From: an uncultured Roseiflexaceae bacterium
GTDB lineage: Bacteria; Chloroflexota; Chloroflexia; Chloroflexales; Roseiflexaceae
Assembly: GCA_903868295.1 (NCBI GenBank)
Contig: CAIPUQ010000527.1
Span: 1-13,033, forward strand
Length of the DNA: 13,033 nucleotides
Reading direction: 5' to 3'
Positions 5,937 to 13,033 of the stretch are shown here, one piece after another (position 1 is the stretch's first letter; each line of letters begins with the position of its first letter). The position numbers and the translations under genes were made by a program. The notes under the pieces are model-generated. The model was not told the origin of the DNA. It worked only from the letters and a program-made list of their open reading frames with translations, and did no database searches.

Positions 5937-7586
5937 TTACCCGCGTGTCGCAATCACCTGTGATTCGCCTGCGACGAGATGCACCGTGACCGCCTGGTAG
6001 GCCCTCCCCCATCGGGTGACCGCGTGTACCCTGCCTACTGCAGCTGCGTCCTGCGGCAACAGAACAGTGACTTCCGCGACGGCACAATCAGCGCCGATGC
6101 GCAGGTCGTTGCCCACCCAGGCGACCCGCACTTGCTCGCGCGCAATCGTCCAATCGAGCCATTCATCGGCCGACAGGATCGGCATGTGGTTGCGTTCGGC
6201 AGCCTGCCAGTGCGCTTCGATCAAAGGACGCGAATATCCGACAAAGCTGACGGGGTGCGAGTTGATGGTCACTGGCGAGTAGTACCGCGAGGCAGCCGCG
6301 TCAATATATTCGTCGGTGACGGCGATGGCCAACCCCATTGTCCACTTAAAGCTAAACACATATTCGGGATGAATCAAGCACTCTTCGGTCCAACTGGTGG
6401 GCTGTTGGTAAATGTCGAGCACCGCGCCGTCTGCATCGACGAAGCGCATCGGCCGTCCAGACCCACACAACGCCCAAAAGAATGGCGCCACCGGCAGGTA
6501 ATTGAATTCCATGCGCACGCCGTGCGTCGCTAACGCACGCGCCGCGTCGACGTACCCGTTCCAACGCACTGCATGGTTGCGGATGGTCCGCACGGGTGTG
6601 CCATAGACGCGGGTGTGCCGGGCAATCGACTCTGCCAACATGCCTGCGTATTCGGTCGTCGGCACATCTGGTGCAAGGCCGATGCCGATGTCTTCACGGT
6701 GGCTGGGGTGCACACTGAACGAGTGCCCCTCTGCTTGCCACGTCGGCAGTGCTCCGGGGGTAATGTTGCTCTGTGCCACCAAAAAGAACGTGCAATGGGC
6801 ACTGTAGCGTGACATTGCATCGATCATCTGACGGAATTCGGCCGGACTCGACCAGTCATCATCACTCGTCATAATCAGCACGCTGTTGTGCACTGCACAC
6901 GGGTAGTACCACACCCGCGGCATCGGCACCAAATCCTCGAGGAGCAACGCAAAATGTGCCGTCATCAAATCAGCCATCGGCACCTTCGAGCGCAACGGCT
7001 CAAGTTGATGCACAAACAATTCACTCGGGCGATAGACGCCATCGAGTCCGCCACTGCTCATCCCCGTCAGTGCCGGATCGCCATGCCGGGTGCGGGCGAT
7101 AGTCTGAGCGAATTCATAGGCAAACGCCAAAACAGTACCAGCGCCGAGGCGGTGCCGCACGATAGCCGGTGCCGTCATCGTACCGCTGCTCATGGTCGCC
7201 AGCACGGTGCTCGCGCCCGGCTGCCAGAGTGCGGCGGGAATGTGGAGTGGTGCAGATTCCTGACCCGTTGGCGCCGTCGGGAAGTGCAATAGTGCACGCA
7301 CCAGAACCTTATGCGTGGGGACAAGCCCCAGTGCCCGTGCGAATGCATCGTCGGGATGAAATAGCACCAGATTGCCGCCGTTACGCACATAGCGTTCACA
7401 CACCTCGCGAAAAGCACGACTGACCGCCATCCGCACCACAAAGACGATGCTGTGTGTGGCTATCCGTGCACTGGTTGCCTGCTCGACGCTGCAGGTCTGC
7501 ACGTCCGAGAAGCCTTCGACCGACAAAATCTCACGCAGGTAATGACTATATGTCGCAGACGCGTCGGATGGATGAATAATCAGCAT
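5937..7586 (-). CDS. NodB-fold (polysaccharide-deacetylase-like) protein with N-terminal Rossmann-like domain
   Basis: A 549-residue protein is read from ATG 7586, which has AGGG 6 nt upstream. A longer frame from TTG 7646 is unlikely because that codon lies in the promoter. Residues 1-200 begin MLIIHPSDAS and contain ERYVRNGGNLVLFHPDDAFA, a pattern seen in class-I glutaminase-like or ThuA-like domains. From about 233, a NodB-homology fold is suggested by SVLIMTSDDDW (240-245, in place of TFDDG), CTFFLV (265-270), SVHPSHRED (His 293 and His 296), TIRNHAVRW (336-342) and NSHP (His 444). A beta-rich C-terminal piece closes the protein. Deacetylase activity is not assured because the motifs are atypical. 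There is no signal peptide. It is transcribed alone, divergent from the Gfo/Idh gene and upstream of a hairpin. Confidence 0.75.
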   Translation of the reverse strand: MLIIHPSDASATYSHYLREILSVEGFSDVQTCSVEQATSARIATHSIVFVVRMAVSRAFREVCERYVRNGGNLVLFHPDDAFARALGLVPTHKVLVRALLHFPTAPTGQESAPLHIPAALWQPGASTVLATMSSGTMTAPAIVRHRLGAGTVLAFAYEFAQTIARTRHGDPALTGMSSGGLDGVYRPSELFVHQLEPLRSKVPMADLMTAHFALLLEDLVPMPRVWYYPCAVHNSVLIMTSDDDWSSPAEFRQMIDAMSRYSAHCTFFLVAQSNITPGALPTWQAEGHSFSVHPSHREDIGIGLAPDVPTTEYAGMLAESIARHTRVYGTPVRTIRNHAVRWNGYVDAARALATHGVRMEFNYLPVAPFFWALCGSGRPMRFVDADGAVLDIYQQPTSWTEECLIHPEYVFSFKWTMGLAIAVTDEYIDAAASRYYSPVTINSHPVSFVGYSRPLIEAHWQAAERNHMPILSADEWLDWTIAREQVRVAWVGNDLRIGADCAVAEVTVLLPQDAAAVGRVHAVTRWGRAYQAVTVHLVAGESQVIATRG

Positions 7587-7628
7587 GGCACACCCTGTTC
7601 TGACAAATGAAAGTAAATTGTTATTCCC

Positions 7629-7646
7629 ATTATACCGTGCTGTCAA
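7629..7646 (-). promoter_or_regulatory. Candidate promoter elements for the NodB-like gene
   Basis: On the minus strand a perfect TATAAT (7634 to 7629) lies 42 nt before the start ATG at 7586. A perfect TTGACA (7646 to 7641) sits only 6 nt further upstream, too close to pair with it. TTGACA could instead pair with AACAAT 18 nt downstream. One of the two overlapping arrangements is probably used; which one cannot be told. Confidence 0.4.
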
Positions 7647-7984
7647 TCCATACTATCTCTGCACGCATAACAATCGCTATGGTGTCACCAACCATACACC
7701 TGCAAGCATATTGTGTGGCGCTACGACCAATATGAAAAGCGTAATCGACGCATCGCGGCAGCCAATGCAATCGGTAAAGTCGGGCAACACACTCGTGCTC
7801 ACTGGCAAATCGAATGATGACATAGAGACGCGCACCGCAGTTTTGTGGCTTTGGCGTGACACATACAAGGTTCAGGGTGTTCTTTTTTTTGGTAAAAAAC
7901 GACGCGGTGCATTTTTCTCAAAAAGAACGGACAGCGCACCGACCACACGCTCCATCCTGCCACGTGCATCGTCATCTGAATGGT
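7647..7984. other. Gene-free divergent intergenic region with A/T tracts
   Basis: There is no convincing gene on either strand between the two divergent transcription units. The notable content is a T8 run (7883-7890), an A6 run (7894-7899), a T5 run (7912-7916) and an A6 run (7920-7925). The outer tracts belong to a 9-bp inverted repeat, GTTCTTTTT (7879-7887) and AAAAAGAAC (7921-7929). This may be curved DNA or a regulatory site about 60-100 bp upstream of the Gfo/Idh promoter. Confidence 0.5.
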
Positions 7985-8013
7985 TTTACACTGACCAAAA
8001 ACTCCGTTACAAT
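7985..8013 (+). promoter_or_regulatory. Sigma-70-type promoter of the Gfo/Idh gene
   Basis: TTTACA (7985-7990) and TACAAT (8008-8013) are separated by exactly 17 nt, each one mismatch from consensus. The start point would be near 8020, giving a leader of about 32 nt. The leader ends with a strong ribosome binding site, AGGAGA (8040-8045), 6 nt before ATG 8052. Confidence 0.75.
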
Positions 8014-8051
8014 GCGCCAAGAACGTCGTTCGTGGACAGAGGAGAGAGCAT

Positions 8052-9110
8052 ATGGCACCGTTAAAGGTAGCAGTCATTGGCGTTGGTGGAATCGCCCATA
8101 CGCACATGCCGGGTTGGGCCGCTTCGACCGATGCCGAGGTCGTCGCAGGCGCAGACATCAATCCCAAAGCCCTCGAAGCATGGGGCGCTCGCTATGGCAT
8201 CAGTCGGACAACGACCGACTTCGCTGAACTGTTGCGCGATCCCAGTATCGACATCGTCGACATCTGCACGCCCAACATGCACCACGCCCCACTGGCAATT
8301 GCCGCGCTCGAGGCCGGCAAGCATGTCATCTGCGAAAAGCCCCTCGCGCCGACCCCCGCCGAAGTGCGCAGTATGATTGCCGCCCGCGACAAATCCGGCA
8401 AAAAACTCATGACCGCTCAGCACTTCCGCTTCGCGGGTGTATCGCAGGCCATGAAGAAAGAAATCACCGCCGGTGCCTTGGGCGACGTCTATCATGCCCG
8501 CAGCTGGATGTTGCGCCGCAATGCGTTCATTCCCACCGCTGGCTTTGTGAAGAAGGAACTGAGCGGCGGCGGCCCGTGTATCGACATCGGCGTGCACGTC
8601 CTCGACCTGACGCTGTGGTTGATGGGTCACCCCAAGCCCGTATCGGTCACCGGTGTGGCCCGCCGTGAACTAACCAAGAAGCCCGGTGCGTTCTCGGTCT
8701 GGCATCCGGGTAGCATTCCTGCCGACATGGATGTCGAGGATTTTGCATCCGGCTTTGTGCGCTTCGAAAACGGCGCCACCCTGGTCATCGAAGTCAGCTG
8801 GGCCTTGCACCACGACACGATGGGCGAAGACATGCAGATCTGGTTGTACGGCCAAGACGGCGGCGCCAACTGGCCCAAGGCCGAGTTCTTGTCGACCAAC
8901 TACGAGACCCGCCAGCTCTACAATCGCACCCTCAAGGTGACCAGCGACCAGCTCGAACCACACGCCCAGGAGTGCGTCGAGTTCGCCCGTGCGGTGGCCA
9001 ACGATGCACCGTCGCCGGTGCCGGCCGAGCAGTCGCTGTATGTGATGTCCATCCTCGATGGCATCTACCGCAGCCAGCGCGAAGGCCGCGAGGTGAAGAT
9101 CGATTTGTAG
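8052..9110 (+). CDS. Gfo/Idh/MocA-family NAD(P)-dependent oxidoreductase
   Basis: The 352-residue protein starts with a Rossmann fold, VAVIGVGGIAHTHMPGW, containing the dinucleotide motif GVGGIA (10-15). ICTPNMHHAPLAIAALEAGK follows, then the family signature CEKPLA with Lys 96 and Pro 97. The catalytic-helix region is GGGPCIDIGVHVLDL, where D178 and H182 match the usual DxxxH pair. The C-terminal alpha/beta domain ends with EGREVKIDL. Members oxidise or reduce sugars, inositols and related polyols using NAD(P); the substrate here cannot be read. The length is normal and all signature residues are present. It is monocistronic, with its own promoter and a GC-rich hairpin downstream. Third positions favour C and G more strongly than in the pentapeptide gene to the right, which suggests good expression. 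Confidence 0.95.
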   Translation: MAPLKVAVIGVGGIAHTHMPGWAASTDAEVVAGADINPKALEAWGARYGISRTTTDFAELLRDPSIDIVDICTPNMHHAPLAIAALEAGKHVICEKPLAPTPAEVRSMIAARDKSGKKLMTAQHFRFAGVSQAMKKEITAGALGDVYHARSWMLRRNAFIPTAGFVKKELSGGGPCIDIGVHVLDLTLWLMGHPKPVSVTGVARRELTKKPGAFSVWHPGSIPADMDVEDFASGFVRFENGATLVIEVSWALHHDTMGEDMQIWLYGQDGGANWPKAEFLSTNYETRQLYNRTLKVTSDQLEPHAQECVEFARAVANDAPSPVPAEQSLYVMSILDGIYRSQREGREVKIDL

Positions 9111-9143
9111 GCAATACCTCGGCGCATCTGTCCGGATACCAAC

Positions 9144-9176
9144 ACACCCCCAGCGAGCAGCGCTCGCCGGGGGTGT
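9144..9176. terminator. GC-rich hairpin after the Gfo/Idh gene
   Basis: Two 14-nt arms, 9144-9157 and 9163-9176, pair with a single A-C mismatch around a 5-nt loop, making a very stable stem 33 nt after the stop codon. No T-run follows on either strand, so it is a structural terminator or 3'-end stabiliser rather than a classic intrinsic terminator. It could serve both strands. Confidence 0.55.
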
Positions 9177-9506
9177 CGTGTGTGTGCAACAGCGCCGTGA
9201 TTACGGGACGGCGATGTAGCGATTGCCCGAGTCACTGAAGTCCATCATTGGTTGATAGACAATCATCAGACCCTGTTCGTCGGCAGGGGCATAATGACGA
9301 CCCATCCAGTGATGGTGCAACGGGTTAGATGAAATCGGTCCAAATACGAAAATGGAGCATGTGCAACAGAACCTGGAATGGGTACTTGGTGAATAACCAT
9401 TGATCGCCAGTGTAAAAATCGCACAACGTGGTGCGACCAAGAATTATCATGCGAGAGGTGATACGGTACCGAGCATAACCCCCTCTTCCAACCTGTCACC
9501 TCAAAC
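9177..9506. other. Stretch without a convincing gene; possible decayed minus-strand ORF
   Basis: Minus-strand frames are open for 77-79 codons here (9201-9440 and 9266-9499) but overlap one another. Neither has a ribosome binding site, and neither has a recognisable domain. The end of the first, HHHWMGRHYAPADEQGLMIV followed by YQPMMDFSDSGNRYIAVP, reads somewhat like a real protein C-terminus, so a frameshifted remnant is possible. Otherwise nothing is seen. Confidence 0.25.
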
Positions 9507-10208
9507 CTAGCATTCCGTTCCGTTCCGCAGCAGCGCTCGCACCGTAGGCCAATCGGGGTAGTACTGTGTCATCAGCGCATAAAAGCGGGCGTTGTGTGAT
9601 GGTTCGAGCAGATGCACGAGCTCGTGCACGACAACGTACTCAAGGCAGTGTGGGGGATAACTCGCCAAATCGCTGTTGAGGCGGATGTGGTGGGCGCGGT
9701 AATTGCAACTGCCCCAACGCGTTTTCATTTTCTGGACGAACGTTTTTTGTACCGTCACCTGCATCACGGCGGACCACTGCGTCACCAAAGCCGGCAGTGC
9801 GGCCGATACGAGTCGCCGGTAGAGCAGGTCAATGAGTGATTGACGTACATCCATCGGATCATCGGTGGGATGTGTGATGAGGACCGTGTTGTCGTCCAAT
9901 CGCACGCTCCGCCGTTTTGCCGTAGTCACCGTGAGTGGTAGTGGGCTGCCCCAGACCCGCACCGTGCCATCGTCGCGCAGATCGGGGGTGTGGGTAGCGG
10001 CACGCGCCTGGATACGCTGCTGGTGGGTCCGTATCCAGGGAATCTTTGTTTCGACAAAGGCACGTACCAGTGCCTGCGGGGTCCGCAACGGGGCTGACAC
10101 CACCACGTCGCCGCTCGGTGTGCGGACACGCAGGGTGATGGTTTTCATCCGTTTGTACGTAATCGCAATGCTGATGCCGTCGACAACGATGCTCGTGGGA
10201 GTAGGCAC
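9507..10208 (-). CDS. YgjP-type (DUF45/M48-like) zinc metallopeptidase family protein
   Basis: This 233-residue protein shows the DUF45 signature: KTRWGSCNYRAHHIRLNSDL (162-181), then YVVVHELVHLLEPSHNARFY. The zinc site is H195, H199 and H205, with catalytic Glu 196. The N-terminal beta region (ITYKRMKTITLRVRTPSGDV) is also typical. The fold is gluzincin-like; E. coli YgjP is reported to act on UTP, so peptidase activity is not certain. The start is GTG 10208: there is no clear ribosome site, but the conserved first strand begins upstream of the next Met (10148), and the gene starts 21 nt after the preceding membrane-protein gene. Translational coupling would explain the weak start. It is the third gene of a small operon. 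There is no signal peptide, so it is cytoplasmic. Confidence 0.92.
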   Translation of the reverse strand: MPTPTSIVVDGISIAITYKRMKTITLRVRTPSGDVVVSAPLRTPQALVRAFVETKIPWIRTHQQRIQARAATHTPDLRDDGTVRVWGSPLPLTVTTAKRRSVRLDDNTVLITHPTDDPMDVRQSLIDLLYRRLVSAALPALVTQWSAVMQVTVQKTFVQKMKTRWGSCNYRAHHIRLNSDLASYPPHCLEYVVVHELVHLLEPSHNARFYALMTQYYPDWPTVRALLRNGTEC

Positions 10209-10229
10209 GGTGGGTGTTCTTTGCTATGT

Positions 10230-10484
10230 TTATGCCTTGGGAAGGCGGACGTTCATATACATGGTAGCGCCGAGGCTCGCGACTGCGCCAATCAAAAAGG
10301 TAAAGATGTCGACCCCATCGGGGATGATGGCAAGGCCAGTCAAGACACCGACAAGCACAAGTGCAACCACAGCCCCGCCCAACCAGACAAACGGTTGCCA
10401 GCCCCAGCCACGCCGTGTAGCACGGATCGCGAGCAGAAGGATGACCAACACAATAAGCCACAGGGGATTGAACAACGCGTCCAT
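10230..10484 (-). CDS. Small membrane protein, three predicted TM helices
   Basis: Reading from ATG 10484 gives 84 residues: MDALFNPLWLIVLVILLLAI (TM1), a basic turn RATRRGWGWQP, TM2 at about 32-54 and TM3 at about 60-78, ending MYMNVRLPKA. A longer frame begins at 10607, but its first 41 codons overlap the upstream small gene and give non-membrane sequence, so the internal Met is preferred. The start lies 4 nt after the stop of the 52-residue gene, with a weak GAG upstream, which suggests translational coupling. I recognise no family. Position next to a YgjP-type gene is the only clue to its role. Confidence 0.65.
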   Translation of the reverse strand: MDALFNPLWLIVLVILLLAIRATRRGWGWQPFVWLGGAVVALVLVGVLTGLAIIPDGVDIFTFLIGAVASLGATMYMNVRLPKA

Positions 10485-10488
10485 ACCG

Positions 10489-10647
10489 CTATCTCGATTC
10501 TTCGGGGTGGTCGTAGTCGTACCATGGTGCATTGCCAGGATGGCTCTTTGACGACACCGTGGCGGGATGCTGGTCATCGCCCAGCCGTACGATGAGAATC
10601 GCCGCAATCGCGACGCCGATGATTATGCCATAGATGATGAAGTGCAT
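10489..10647 (-). CDS. Tiny single-pass membrane protein
   Basis: The 52-residue product from ATG 10647 is MHFIIYGIIIGVAIAAILIV (one TM helix), then RLGDDQHPATVSSKSHPGNA and a Tyr/Asp/Glu-rich end PWYDYDHPEESR. The frame extends upstream to 10890, but that part is compositionally unlike a protein and AT-rich, so it is treated as leader. GGAG lies 12 nt and AAGAG 5 nt before the ATG. It is the first gene of the three-gene operon and stops 4 nt before the next start. It is too small to assign. Confidence 0.55.
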   Translation of the reverse strand: MHFIIYGIIIGVAIAAILIVRLGDDQHPATVSSKSHPGNAPWYDYDHPEESR

Positions 10648-11099
10648 ACGTACTCTTTTCTCCGTCAATGGGTATACGCAGCAGGCTCCTGAGGGGATGT
10701 ATACAGTGCGCAATTCGGGTGCGCAGACCTGAAGTCGGTCGATCGATGGAGAGTAGACCTGATATGGTAGTTTTATGTTGATTATCATGCATACATGAGC
10801 AAAATATTTTATAAATATTTGTAAAATTGCAATGTAATCACAAAAACTCGCCGGGTGCAGTGCGCCCCAGCCGAATGACTGTATTCTCATTTGTGCATAG
10901 GCAGGCGGAATTCAGGGGCAATACGCATCAAAACAATGTATTCAATTGTTCATTTCGCGTGTACGGTGTGACAGATATCTAATCGATTCTGCATATTCGT
11001 CTGCGAACAGTGTGACCGGTGCAAGATTTTTATCGAAAAAAAGGGACTATTGTCACACATCAAGCGCCGATTTCTCATGTTATTGTCCGTACCACCTTG
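10648..11099. other. AT-rich divergent intergenic region with short palindromes
   Basis: No gene is supported in this stretch between the minus-strand YgjP operon and the plus-strand pentapeptide gene. It holds two perfect short inverted repeats, TGCGCA (10707-10712 and 10720-10725) and AACAAT/ATTGTT (10932-10937 and 10945-10950). There is also a very AT-rich block around 10799-10840 that could contain the YgjP operon promoter, although no clean -35/-10 pair stands out. Confidence 0.45.
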
Positions 11100-11105
11100 T
11101 ATAAT
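11100..11105 (+). promoter_or_regulatory. -10 box of the pentapeptide-repeat gene
   Basis: A perfect TATAAT lies 61 nt upstream of ATG 11161. No good -35 hexamer is found 16-18 nt before it, so the promoter may be weak or activator-dependent. The predicted leader is about 55 nt. Confidence 0.5.
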
Positions 11106-11166
11106 AGTAGAGTTATTTTATGTATCACACGCTCCACAGTGTTGATTGAATCCAGAAGGTATGGCA

Positions 11167-13033
11167 ATGCAGCGATTCATAGTTGTATGTTCAGTCGTCA
11201 TTGTGCTGCTCTGTGGGGCATTCTTGGCTCCTTCTTCACCTGCGTTGGCGCTCAGTAGCAACTGCAGCGCCCGTGGCGCTGGGGTGGATTTGAGCGGGTG
11301 TGATCTGCGGGGAACCGCAATCATAACCGGAAATTTTACCGATGCCAATCTCGCAGGTGCCGATTTACGTGGCACCACTATGAGCAGCGCGTACTTTATC
11401 AACACGAATCTCAGAGGGGCGAATTTGGCTGGGGCGACAATCAATGGATCTTTGTTCCGTAACGCGACGCTCATTGATGCGGACCTATCGGGAGTGGTCT
11501 TAACCAACGTCTCTTTTACGGACGGCACGAATCTCAGCGATGCTGATTTAACGGGTGCGAACTTCGCAGATACCTACTTTCGATCGGTCAATCTGACAAA
11601 TGCCGACATGACCAATATCAACCTGCGGAACGCGTTTTTCCAAGGTGCCAATCTGGCCAACGCTACGCTGGCCGGCGCCGATCTGCGTAATCTTGCGTCA
11701 GAAACTATCACCGGCACACCGTTGGTAATGCCAACATATTGGAAGGCATTGAGCGGGCATTTGGTCGGGCCATATGCCAATCTCACGTTTGCATGGTTGG
11801 TGGATGCTGATTTGCGCAATCTCAACTTGACCGGTGCCATTTTGAACGAAGCAAGGCTGCAGAACGCCAATCTTACGGATACAAACCTCACCAATGCAGT
11901 CCTGACGCACACAGACTTTTCGAATACGATTTTTACAGGAGCGACGTTGACCGGCGTTACGTCGGGAGAAATCAGCGGAACGGCTGCTGGGCTACCAACT
12001 GGCTGGCGCCTGAGCTATGGGTATCTCATCGGTCCTGGTGCAAATCTGACCGGTGCGGTGTTGAACGGTGCGGCGCTCGTAAACGCGCAATTCAATGGTG
12101 CAACGTTACTCAACGCGAATTTCTCCGGCGCGAATCTCACTGGTGCTGAATTATCAGGTGCGAATATAGCCGGTACCAATCTCAGCGGCGTAGTGTTGAA
12201 GTATGTCTCTTCGAGCGGTATAACGGGAACCCCCGTAGGATTGCCGAACGAGTGGCAAATACGGGGTGGATATCTCTTGGGCCCATGGGCTGATCTCACC
12301 GCAAAAGATCTGAGTAACATTGATTTGAGTGGAGTAAATTTGACGAGAGCAAATCTTGCTTTCACGAATTTCAACGGTGCAAATCTCTCCCGGGTCAATT
12401 TCGGTAGTGCGTCGCTGCGGAATGCAACCTTTGTCGGTGCTAATTTTACGGGCGCTCAGCTGGGGGGGGCATTGGTTTCGAATGCAAACTTCACCGATGC
12501 AACACTGACGAACGTGATGTCGGGGGGGACATATGGCTGGGGGAGTGTGTTCCCGGATGGCTGGCAGTTAGTCGATGGCTATCTGATTGGACCGGGGGCA
12601 GATTTGACGGGGGCCGATCTGTCATGGAGCGACTTGAGCGGGTTTGACTTGTCCGGTAGCACGCTCCACAACACGCGCCTGTCGAGTGCCACACTCACGA
12701 ATGTCGCATCGGGTGGAATCACCGGGACCCCTAGTACACTCCCCACGAATTGGCAGCTCAGCGGCGGATTCTTGATCGGTCCATCGGCGAATCTCGCCAA
12801 TGCAAACATGCAAAATGTGAGTTTTGCAAACGCCAATCTCAATCAAGCCAATCTGTCTGGTGCAACACTGGCCGGCGTCACATCGGGGGGAATCACAGGC
12901 ACGCCGAGTATTCTGCCGGTCGACTGGCAGTTGCAGAACGGCTATCTGATTGGACCGGGTGCAAATCTCACCGATGCAAATCTTGCTACATTTGATTTGC
13001 GCACCACCAATCTGACCGGTGTCAATCTGGCCA
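11167..13033 (+). CDS. Secreted pentapeptide-repeat protein with six 29-residue interruption modules (partial, cut by right edge)
   Basis: The frame is open for 622 codons to the edge. ATG 11167 is chosen over ATG 11161 because AGAAGGT (11154-11160) lies 6 nt before the former and touches the latter. The product starts MQRFIVVCSVVIVLLCGAFL and has a signal peptide with a likely cut after ALA (residue 28). It continues with a CSARGAGVDLSGCDL cap carrying Cys 33 and Cys 45. The rest is pentapeptide repeats of the A(N/D)LxG type, with L or F at the centre, such as TGANF, SGANL and TGADL. These fold as a right-handed quadrilateral beta-helix with four repeats per coil. Six non-pentapeptide modules of 29 residues break the array. 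Families of this kind are uncharacterised. The signal peptide indicates export, so gyrase mimicry as in MfpA/Qnr is unlikely; a surface or structural role is inferred. Confidence 0.93.
   Translation, partial: MQRFIVVCSVVIVLLCGAFLAPSSPALALSSNCSARGAGVDLSGCDLRGTAIITGNFTDANLAGADLRGTTMSSAYFINTNLRGANLAGATINGSLFRNATLIDADLSGVVLTNVSFTDGTNLSDADLTGANFADTYFRSVNLTNADMTNINLRNAFFQGANLANATLAGADLRNLASETITGTPLVMPTYWKALSGHLVGPYANLTFAWLVDADLRNLNLTGAILNEARLQNANLTDTNLTNAVLTHTDFSNTIFTGATLTGVTSGEISGTAAGLPTGWRLSYGYLIGPGANLTGAVLNGAALVNAQFNGATLLNANFSGANLTGAELSGANIAGTNLSGVVLKYVSSSGITGTPVGLPNEWQIRGGYLLGPWADLTAKDLSNIDLSGVNLTRANLAFTNFNGANLSRVNFGSASLRNATFVGANFTGAQLGGALVSNANFTDATLTNVMSGGTYGWGSVFPDGWQLVDGYLIGPGADLTGADLSWSDLSGFDLSGSTLHNTRLSSATLTNVASGGITGTPSTLPTNWQLSGGFLIGPSANLANANMQNVSFANANLNQANLSGATLAGVTSGGITGTPSILPVDWQLQNGYLIGPGANLTDANLATFDLRTTNLTGVNLA
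11698..12969 (+). repeat. Six dispersed 87-bp (29-residue) modules in the pentapeptide gene
   Basis: The copies are at 11698-11784, 11962-12048, 12211-12297, 12520-12606, 12709-12795 and 12883-12969, all exactly 87 nt. The protein consensus starts SGGITGTPxxLPxxWQL and ends GYLIGPGANL. Ser 1, Gly 6, Pro 12, Trp 15, Gly 20, Leu 22, Gly 24, Pro 25, Ala 27 and Leu 29 are the same in all six. Copy 4 is the most divergent in its first half. Each copy is preceded by a clipped four-residue repeat such as TNVA or TGVT. Confidence 0.93.

Noticed and set aside
7587..7646. TTG start adding 20 residues to the NodB-like protein
   Set aside because: The TTG is part of a TTGACA hexamer, the extension contains TATAAT, and ATG 7586 has its own ribosome-like site and begins a natural beta-strand.
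7585..8064. Plus-strand frame of 159 codons ending inside the Gfo/Idh start
   Set aside because: It runs through the promoters of both flanking genes and the A/T tracts, and has no domain and no ribosome site.
11118..12842. Several minus-strand frames opposite the pentapeptide gene
   Set aside because: The repeating codon pattern keeps the complementary strand open. The plus-strand frame has the signal peptide, ribosome site and repeat logic.
11698..12969. Regular repeats resembling a CRISPR array
   Set aside because: Units are 87 nt with in-frame coding constraint, variable spacing in steps of 15 nt and a continuous pentapeptide reading frame.

Overview
The window looks like a chromosomal region of a free-living bacterium with moderately high GC content. 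Chloroflexota are the best guess, but this is inference. The main hint is a long secreted Thr/Pro/Ser low-complexity tail of the TPTxTPT kind that is common in that phylum. GTG starts and the mix of Gfo/Idh, PhyH and amidohydrolase genes are compatible but not diagnostic. I see no tRNA, rRNA, CRISPR array, transposase or integrase.

Layout, left to right. (1) 1-3316, minus strand: a probable three-gene operon of PhyH-type Fe(II)/2-oxoglutarate dioxygenase, uronate-isomerase-like amidohydrolase and ABC exporter. The exporter runs off the left edge just as its ATPase domain begins. An extended -10 promoter flanked by an 8-bp inverted repeat lies just upstream of the dioxygenase. (2) 3399-5780, minus strand: a cell-surface cluster of three phage-tail-collar (microcystin-dependent-protein-like) genes and one lipoprotein. 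The collar proteins are unusually small because the family's usual central region is missing. The third carries a twin-arginine signal and a ~165-residue Thr/Ser/Pro tail that becomes very basic at its end. (3) 5937-7586, minus strand: a NodB-like (polysaccharide-deacetylase-fold) protein with its own terminator-like hairpin. (4) 8052-9110, plus strand: a single Gfo/Idh/MocA oxidoreductase gene with a clear promoter, a strong ribosome binding site and a GC-rich hairpin after it. (5) 9111-9506: mostly non-coding, perhaps a decayed ORF. (6) 9507-10647, minus strand: a compact operon of two tiny membrane proteins and a YgjP-type (DUF45) metallopeptidase. (7) 11167 to the right edge, plus strand: a large secreted pentapeptide-repeat protein, still open at the edge.

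The two least ordinary things are the cluster of miniature collar proteins and the pentapeptide protein. In the latter, six copies of a 29-residue non-pentapeptide module interrupt the array, always in the same register: every interval between modules is 5n+4 residues. The functional links within the clusters are inferred from gene order only.
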